Assembly: GCA_910583965.1 (NCBI GenBank)
Contig: CAJUAE010000009.1
Span: 4,563-68,562 of the forward strand
DNA: 64,000 nucleotides
Reading direction: 5' to 3'
Source: an uncultured Lachnospiraceae bacterium
GTDB taxonomy: Bacteria; Bacillota; Clostridia; Lachnospirales; Lachnospiraceae
Position numbers and translations under genes: made by a program. Shown piece after piece: positions 59,477 through 64,000 of the stretch; the first letter of the stretch is position 1, and each line of letters begins with the position of its first letter. The notes beneath the pieces are model-generated. The model did not search any database. It worked only from the letters and a program-made list of their open reading frames with translations, and had not been told where the DNA came from.

Positions 59477-60362
59477 TGCCATTCACCTCCAATTCCGCGC
59501 CATTTTTCTTTAGATAAAACATATAGGCATCTTCAATATTTGGCGCACAAGCTTCTGCATCAGTCGTAGCGTTTTCTGCCAAAAAACGGATAGATATTTC
59601 TTTGCCCTGCGGGTGCATACTTGTAATAAATAATTCCTTTTTTAGAGTCGGCAGTTCTGTTTTGTTTGTAATTTTTGTAAATACCTTTCCTTCGGCTGCT
59701 GTTAGTAAGTTATCAACAGTGCCTTGATACAAAACTTTTCCGCTTTCCAAAATGGCAATATTTTCACAGGTCGCTTCAATATCCCCGACGATATGTGTCG
59801 ATAGAATAACAATGCGTTCCTCTGCAACTTCTGACAACAAATTGCGGAAACGGATTCGTTCTTCTGGGTCAAGCCCAGCAGTTGGTTCGTCAACAATCAG
59901 AACTTTAGGATTGTTCAATAATGCCTGCGCAATGCCAAGTCTGCGTTTCATACCACCTGACAATGCCTTGATTTTTTTCTTCCTGTGCTCTGTCAAATTG
60001 ACTTTTTGTAAAAGTAATTCTGTGCGCTCTTTCCGTTCCTGTTTCTCTAAGCCAGATAAAAGCGCAAGGTAATCCATTGCTTCCATAACATTCATAGAGG
60101 GGTACATAGAAAAATCCTGCGGCAGATATCCAATAATTTTGCGGATTTCTTTTTCATTTTCGATAGGGATTTTGCAGATAGTGATTGTACCGCTTCGTTT
60201 TTGAAGAAGCGCGGCAAGCGTGCGCATCAGCGTTGTTTTTCCAGCGCCATTTCTGCCCAACAGACCAAACATTCCCTGCCTAATTGTCAGGTTGACATCG
60301 CATAGGGCCTGTTTTCTGCCATAGAATTTATTTAGATTTTGAATCTCAATTGTATTGTCCAT
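59460..60362 (-). CDS. ABC-2 type transporter ATPase
   Basis: ATPase of 300 residues. Walker A GLLGRNGAGKTT near 33-44, signature LSGGMKRRLGIAQALL, Walker B VLIVDEPTAGLDPEE, switch STHIV. After the ATPase core (about 1-215) a tail of about 85 residues is present, as in BcrA/NatA-like exporters. AAAGGAG precedes the ATG. Upstream it carries the same 21-bp element as the two-component operon at 63242. Confidence 0.9.
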   Translation of the reverse strand: MDNTIEIQNLNKFYGRKQALCDVNLTIRQGMFGLLGRNGAGKTTLMRTLAALLQKRSGTITICKIPIENEKEIRKIIGYLPQDFSMYPSMNVMEAMDYLALLSGLEKQERKERTELLLQKVNLTEHRKKKIKALSGGMKRRLGIAQALLNNPKVLIVDEPTAGLDPEERIRFRNLLSEVAEERIVILSTHIVGDIEATCENIAILESGKVLYQGTVDNLLTAAEGKVFTKITNKTELPTLKKELFITSMHPQGKEISIRFLAENATTDAEACAPNIEDAYMFYLKKNGAELEVNGNAVLE

Positions 60363-60410
60363 TTATTATGCTCCTTTCACATTTTCTGTTGACAGATTTA
60401 GGATAATAGG

Positions 60411-60431
60411 AAAATTTCAACTTTTTATCAA
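60411..60431 (-). promoter_or_regulatory. Shared 21-bp promoter/operator element, exporter copy
   Basis: Identical to 63273-63293. On the minus strand it reads TTGATAAAAAGTTGAAATTT and one further T. TTGATA is 17 bases before TATTAT, a possible promoter, and the element contains the AAGTTGA half-site. Confidence 0.65.
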
Positions 60432-60526
60432 ATTTTATTATTAAATTTGAACTATAAATGTATTTTTATGGAATGTATTCTTATTAGTGATATAATGAGG
60501 AATAGTACACTAGAGGAGAAAAGTAA

Positions 60527-61099
60527 ATGAATTTATTATTGATAGATGCGTATGTGATTTTTATTTTGAAAACTAATGGTTGGACAGAAGAAAGAAATTT
60601 TGTGATGGCAAATGAAGCCTTTACTTTTGATGCATTATATGCTTTTCAAGACCAAGAATTAGTGATGGATTTTCGACTTGTAGAGACGCAAATAGGCGAA
60701 AAGTTATTTCCTATAGGGACAGTGGAACCAGATGGTATTTCTTATGCTTCTGAAAGTAAGAAGATTTATACGTTATTTAAGAATAGTGCTTTTTTGTCAG
60801 GTGACTGTATAGAGAATTATCTAAATATGTTGTTTCTGCATGAATATAAGCCACAGCAAATAATACAGTCTGTGTTAAAATTTTTGTTTTGCTGTGCTAA
60901 AACAATGGACTTTCTATCCTCTTGGATAAAAGCAACAAGGAAAAAAGTATATAGAGTAGCAAGAAAAGACATTATCGGTAGGCAAATAGTTAGAACAAAA
61001 AGCAAAAAATTTGTAAAAGTGTATTGCATTTTGTATTTTGCATTATATAATAGAAATGTCGATTTAATAAAAAATAATATAAAAATCATAAAGGGGTAA
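60527..61099 (+). CDS. Unknown protein, 190 residues
   Basis: No family recognised. The N-terminal 110 residues are mixed and soluble; the C-terminal part is very basic and hydrophobic (RKKVYRVARKDIIGRQIVRTK, about 145-165), and the end is Lys/Asn-rich. AGAGGAG precedes the ATG and TATAAT lies at 60491 with a weak -35. It starts a small plus-strand unit lying between the exporter and the two-component genes, both of which read the other way. Confidence 0.65.
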   Translation: MNLLLIDAYVIFILKTNGWTEERNFVMANEAFTFDALYAFQDQELVMDFRLVETQIGEKLFPIGTVEPDGISYASESKKIYTLFKNSAFLSGDCIENYLNMLFLHEYKPQQIIQSVLKFLFCCAKTMDFLSSWIKATRKKVYRVARKDIIGRQIVRTKSKKFVKVYCILYFALYNRNVDLIKNNIKIIKG

Positions 61100-61104
61100 T
61101 TAAG

Positions 61105-61287
61105 ATGAATAAGAATGAAAGATTTGAGAAAGTTTATTCACAAGGAGCAGTGAATGTCATGGAAATTTGGGTGGATAGAGAAACAGGCGTGAATTATGTG
61201 TTTCATGCAAGTGGCTACTCTGGAGGAATGTCACCATTGTTAGGTAGAGATGGAAAACCAGTTATCTCTCCGATTGTAAATAAGTAA
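61105..61287 (+). CDS. DUF6440 family small protein
   Basis: Protein of 60 residues. The segments WVDRETGVNYVF and GGMSPLLGRDGKPVI are those of the DUF6440 family of small Gram-positive proteins of unknown function. AAAGGGG lies before the ATG, 5 bp after the upstream gene stop, so the two are cotranscribed. Confidence 0.82.
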   Translation: MNKNERFEKVYSQGAVNVMEIWVDRETGVNYVFHASGYSGGMSPLLGRDGKPVISPIVNK

Positions 61288-61332
61288 ACTTCTGTTTGTA
61301 GGAAAAAAGTAAATTAATAAGTTTAGATTAAG

Positions 61333-62580
61333 CTATTCGATTTGAAATGCTGCGGTGACAGCAGCCCCATTCTTATTTTCCAGTTTTAGAAAACCACCGT
61401 GTTTTTCACAGAGCACTTTGCAGATATTTAACCCTATGCCAAAGTGTTCCTGATCTGGTCTTCCCGCTGCTTTATAAAATGGTCTTGTGGCTTCACAAAG
61501 GTCTTGGGCAGAGAAACCTGCACCGTCATCAGATACAGTTATGTGAAAATTGTTATCAATCATTTGGGTAGATACGGTGACTTGCTCCTCTGCATATCGG
61601 ACAGCATTTGACAATAGATTTTCATATACCTGCAGAATAATAGGAACGTCTAAGGCAATCTGCACAGAGCAAAGATCTTCTTCACCAAAAGAAAGTGATG
61701 GATACTGCGTCTTTTGAAATACAAATCTCTTATCTGCGCAGATACAAGCACCTGTATCTCTAAGCTGTTTTATAAAGTGCACCATATCAACAGATTTACA
61801 ATGAATTTCAATATCTTCAAGACGCTGCAAGGTGTTCATTGTATTGACATAGTTTTCAAGGCGCGCAATGTGGCGCTGCATCATTTTTGCAGTTTCTATA
61901 ATTTTTTCCTCAGATAATTCGGGCGTATATTTTATAAGCATATCACTCTGTCCTTTGAGTACCGTAAGTGGTGTTCGCAAATCGTGTGCAAAAGCGGCAT
62001 TGAGCCGTCTGCGTTCTTCAATTTGACGCCATAATTCCAGATGGTTATTGTGCAGTGCACTGCGCATCTTCTCAAAAGATTGACAGAGTCGTCCGAATTC
62101 GTCTGGCCTATCGTAATGAATTGTAAAATCTAAATTATTGTCTGCAATTTTGTCCGCAGCAGCGCCAAGCAGCTCCAATGGTTGCTGTAATATTTTTTTA
62201 TAAAAAAGTATGCTTATCAAGCTAAGGCATACAATAAAGCTCAGTGGATATACAACACCGCTTGCAATGCCTAAAATATTGGATTTTATCCTATCAACAG
62301 GCGTAAAAAGAGTAAGAATATCCAATGAGTAGTGGATTTCTATCTTAACGTCATTATCGTTATAATAATGATATGCTGTGTTAGGTTTTCCTTCAATGTA
62401 TTCTATCTTGTTTTGATATTCATCATAATATTTTTTGCGAATTTGATTTTGTTTGTACAGAAAAAGTTGAGAACAGGCAAAACCGAGCAACAAAGATAAA
62501 GAAATATACAAAATAATATAAAACGCAAAATCTTTTTTAATGGATTTGCGGAAAGATTTCTTTCTTAATTTTTTGCCCAT
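61333..62580 (-). CDS. Sensor histidine kinase
   Basis: Kinase of 415 residues. Two helices (about 18-42 and 100-125) enclose a short extracellular loop of about 55 residues. HAMP follows, then the phosphorylation motif AFAHDLRTPLTVLKG near 198-212 and an ATPase domain with ENLLSNAVRYA, SDDGAGF and FGIGLNICKVL. The start at 62580 overlaps the response regulator gene by 16 bp, and a GGGGGA lies ahead of it. Confidence 0.92.
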   Translation of the reverse strand: MGKKLRKKSFRKSIKKDFAFYIILYISLSLLLGFACSQLFLYKQNQIRKKYYDEYQNKIEYIEGKPNTAYHYYNDNDVKIEIHYSLDILTLFTPVDRIKSNILGIASGVVYPLSFIVCLSLISILFYKKILQQPLELLGAAADKIADNNLDFTIHYDRPDEFGRLCQSFEKMRSALHNNHLELWRQIEERRRLNAAFAHDLRTPLTVLKGQSDMLIKYTPELSEEKIIETAKMMQRHIARLENYVNTMNTLQRLEDIEIHCKSVDMVHFIKQLRDTGACICADKRFVFQKTQYPSLSFGEEDLCSVQIALDVPIILQVYENLLSNAVRYAEEQVTVSTQMIDNNFHITVSDDGAGFSAQDLCEATRPFYKAAGRPDQEHFGIGLNICKVLCEKHGGFLKLENKNGAAVTAAFQIE

Positions 62581-63242
62581 CGGTAACCAATCCCCCAAAC
62601 TGTTTCAATATATGGTTTCATTTTGGCATCTTTGAATTTGACACGAATGCGTCGGATATGTTCGGCGATAACAGAGGCGTCGCCCTCGCTATCATAGTTC
62701 CACACCAGTTCATAGATGCGTTCTTTACTAAAAACTTGCCCTCTGTGCTGCGACAGCAATTCAATAATGTCAAATTCCTTTTTTGCAAGCGGAATCGGAC
62801 ACCCATCGTAATAGAGACAACGTTCTGTGTAATCAATCGCTAAGGAATCGTCAAAGCGAACCTTTGCCGCTTCCCGTTTGCGATGTTCCCTCCGTAGATG
62901 TGCTGCAACCCGCGCGCCAAGCTCGTCCATAGAAAAAGGTTTTACAATGTAATCATCTCCGCCAACACCAAAGCCCTTAATTTTATCTACTTCATCAATT
63001 CTTGCAGTCAAAAATAGGATTGGACAGCAAACAAAATTTCGGATGCGGGAACAGACTTCCATTCCATCAATATCTGGCATATTGATGTCGAGCAAAATCA
63101 AATCGGGCTGTTTTTCTGCCTGTGCAATTGCCTCCAAACCATTTGTGGCTGTAAACACATTGTAGCCGTTTATCTCAAAAAAATTTTTTAGCATTGTGAC
63201 AATATCTGGTTCATCATCAACAATCAGTAGTTTTTCTCTCAT
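62565..63242 (-). CDS. OmpR-family response regulator
   Basis: Protein of 225 residues: receiver with VDDEPD near 8-13, phospho-acceptor in LILLDINMPDIDG near 51, TARID and KPFS near 102; winged-helix domain ending ETVWGIGYRW. The ATG at 63242 follows TTGGAGGGAG. The gene carries upstream the 21-bp element shared with the exporter operon, so it probably controls both itself and the exporter. Confidence 0.93.
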   Translation of the reverse strand: MREKLLIVDDEPDIVTMLKNFFEINGYNVFTATNGLEAIAQAEKQPDLILLDINMPDIDGMEVCSRIRNFVCCPILFLTARIDEVDKIKGFGVGGDDYIVKPFSMDELGARVAAHLRREHRKREAAKVRFDDSLAIDYTERCLYYDGCPIPLAKKEFDIIELLSQHRGQVFSKERIYELVWNYDSEGDASVIAEHIRRIRVKFKDAKMKPYIETVWGIGYRWAKN

Positions 63243-63272
63243 TGTTTCTCCCTCCAATAGAATGATAGGTGT

Positions 63273-63293
63273 AAAATTTCAACTTTTTATCAA
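63273..63293 (-). promoter_or_regulatory. Shared 21-bp promoter/operator element, two-component copy
   Basis: Identical over 21 bp to 60411-60431. Here the minus strand shows two AAGTTGA half-sites 11 bp apart (one helical turn), the spacing of OmpR/PhoB-type tandem sites. No other gene or signal is clear in 63294-63526. Confidence 0.65.
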
Positions 63294-63526
63294 CTTTAAA
63301 ACTGATTTTTTGTTGTAGTTCAGTTTTGTATCTTCTGTAAGCTCACACTCTTTGGTGTAATTTTTGTGATGAATTTATTATATATCAGAAAGTGTCTTGT
63401 GCGTTATTTTATTTTCAAAAAGTCGTAAAGTGGTAAAGCCAGTTAAGATTGACGATAAAAGAAATCTGATTTAGAATGTAGTCAAAAGCAAGGTAATTCT
63501 TTCGTGTAGAGATTTTTGTAAACTAG

Positions 63527-63808
63527 AGAAAGGAGAATTTTGCAAAATGGTCTTTACCAGAAAGTTTTATCATTCAAAGAAGTTATGGAAATGGTGCTGC
63601 TATGCGTGTAAGCGCAATCGGTTATGCTTTTGACTTTCTTAGAGAAGTGCTAAAAGAGGTCAAACAAAGCTGCTATTATACACATTACCATCCCGAAGCA
63701 ATCCGCAATGTACAAGCAGTTGCCACAGTCGTTTTTCTAGCGCGAAAAGGCTGTGACAAATCCATTGTCATCAATCAATATAGTGCTCACGACAGCTTAC
63801 CGAAATAG
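63527..63808 (+). pseudogene. Remnant of an ADP-ribosylglycohydrolase gene
   Basis: The open frame from 63527 reads SYGNGAAMRVSAIGYAFD and then YTHYHPEAIRNVQAVATVVFLA, matching the core of ADP-ribosylglycohydrolases (GNGSAMRVSPVG; THNHPEGIKGAQ). The family is about 260-300 residues; only about 90 remain. A stop codon (TAG 63524) lies directly upstream in frame and the end (DSLPK) is abrupt. AAGGAG at 63529 points to a different frame (ATG 63547), which stops after 28 codons. Both ends are missing, so this is a decayed fragment. Confidence 0.75.
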
Positions 63809-64000
63809 GAAAATGATGCAATGTGCGAATAAATATCATAGTATAATTATTTTTCGCTTTTCTATGCAGCAAAATATTAAAATCACAATTACAAACGAAT
63901 ACAATTCCTGTGCTATCATAATGATGTAACAAAAAACAAAGTTGTTTTAGGAGCTTCCTGTATAATTCAAATATAGGGAATTCCAAGAAGGGTGGTTGAT

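Noticed and set aside
63547..63633. 28-codon frame with AAGGAG at the decayed glycohydrolase
   Set aside because: The other frame encodes recognisable family sequence; this one gives a Cys/Lys-rich peptide and probably only shares an old ribosome site.
1..64000. tRNA or rRNA genes, integrase, transposase, phage or plasmid genes
   Set aside because: Looked for T-loop-like GGTTCGAATCC strings and recognisable integrase or transposase motifs by eye; none were found.

Overview
The window looks like chromosome of a low-GC, anaerobic Gram-positive Clostridia, most likely Lachnospiraceae. This is an inference from gene families and style: AGGAGG-type ribosome sites throughout, many GTG/TTG starts, a VanW protein, an FtsW-like protein paired with PadR, two-component systems paired with ABC exporters, an mgl operon carrying an InlB-repeat protein, and many short palindromic intergenic repeats. 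I found no tRNA, rRNA, CRISPR array, transposase or prophage genes.

Layout. 1-5.2 kb: the tail of an unknown gene, a heterodimeric ABC exporter and an MraY-like phosphotransferase. 5.5-15.8 kb: trmB followed, 14 bp on, by a ten-gene Mrp/Mbh-type cation/proton antiporter operon with four proton-channel subunits. 16-17.8 kb: a PadR regulator with its target-like FtsW/RodA-family protein. 18-24.3 kb: SGNH esterase, flavin reductase, then a VWA protein / MoxR ATPase / leucine-rich-repeat cassette. 24.4-28.3 kb: a MITE-like element, a membrane-anchored trigger-factor-like foldase, two small unknown proteins, a DnaA-box cluster and a 71-residue unknown protein. 28.5-39.5 kb: housekeeping and envelope genes (alpha/beta hydrolase, tadA, glycosyltransferase, DEDDh exonuclease, VanW protein, HypE-like protein, Lrp regulator with aminotransferase, trmL, secreted transglutaminase). 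39.6-46.2 kb, minus strand: a double-domain hemerythrin, then a two-component system with an FtsX/MacB-type ABC transporter. 46.8-57.4 kb: an mgl-type galactose/sugar ABC operon, then a LytS kinase / anchored sugar-binding protein / YesN regulator triplet and a GntR-LacI type repressor. 57.6-63.2 kb: an ABC-2 exporter and a two-component system that share an identical 21-bp upstream element. The last 500 bp holds a decayed ADP-ribosylglycohydrolase fragment.

How the parts work together. Three sensing-and-response modules can be proposed from sequence alone: (1) the LytS-SBP-YesN triplet next to mgl, resembling the XylFII-LytS-YesN xylose sensor of clostridia; (2) the OmpR-type pair at 44-46 kb with a BceR-like inverted repeat in front of its ABC transporter; (3) the OmpR-type pair at 61-63 kb tied to the ABC-2 exporter by a shared tandem AAGTTGA-type site. 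The Mrp-like operon carries no hydrogenase genes, so it probably works as a stand-alone secondary Na+/H+ antiporter.

The least explained material is intergenic. At least five families of structured repeats recur: a three-hairpin element with compensatory changes, a 38-bp identical core inside a MITE-like unit, a 45-bp inverted repeat bracketing the mraY-like gene, a two-hairpin repeat that always begins at the end of a gene terminator, and a hairpin array that supplies the ribosome site of the next gene. These are the best candidates for undescribed biology here.
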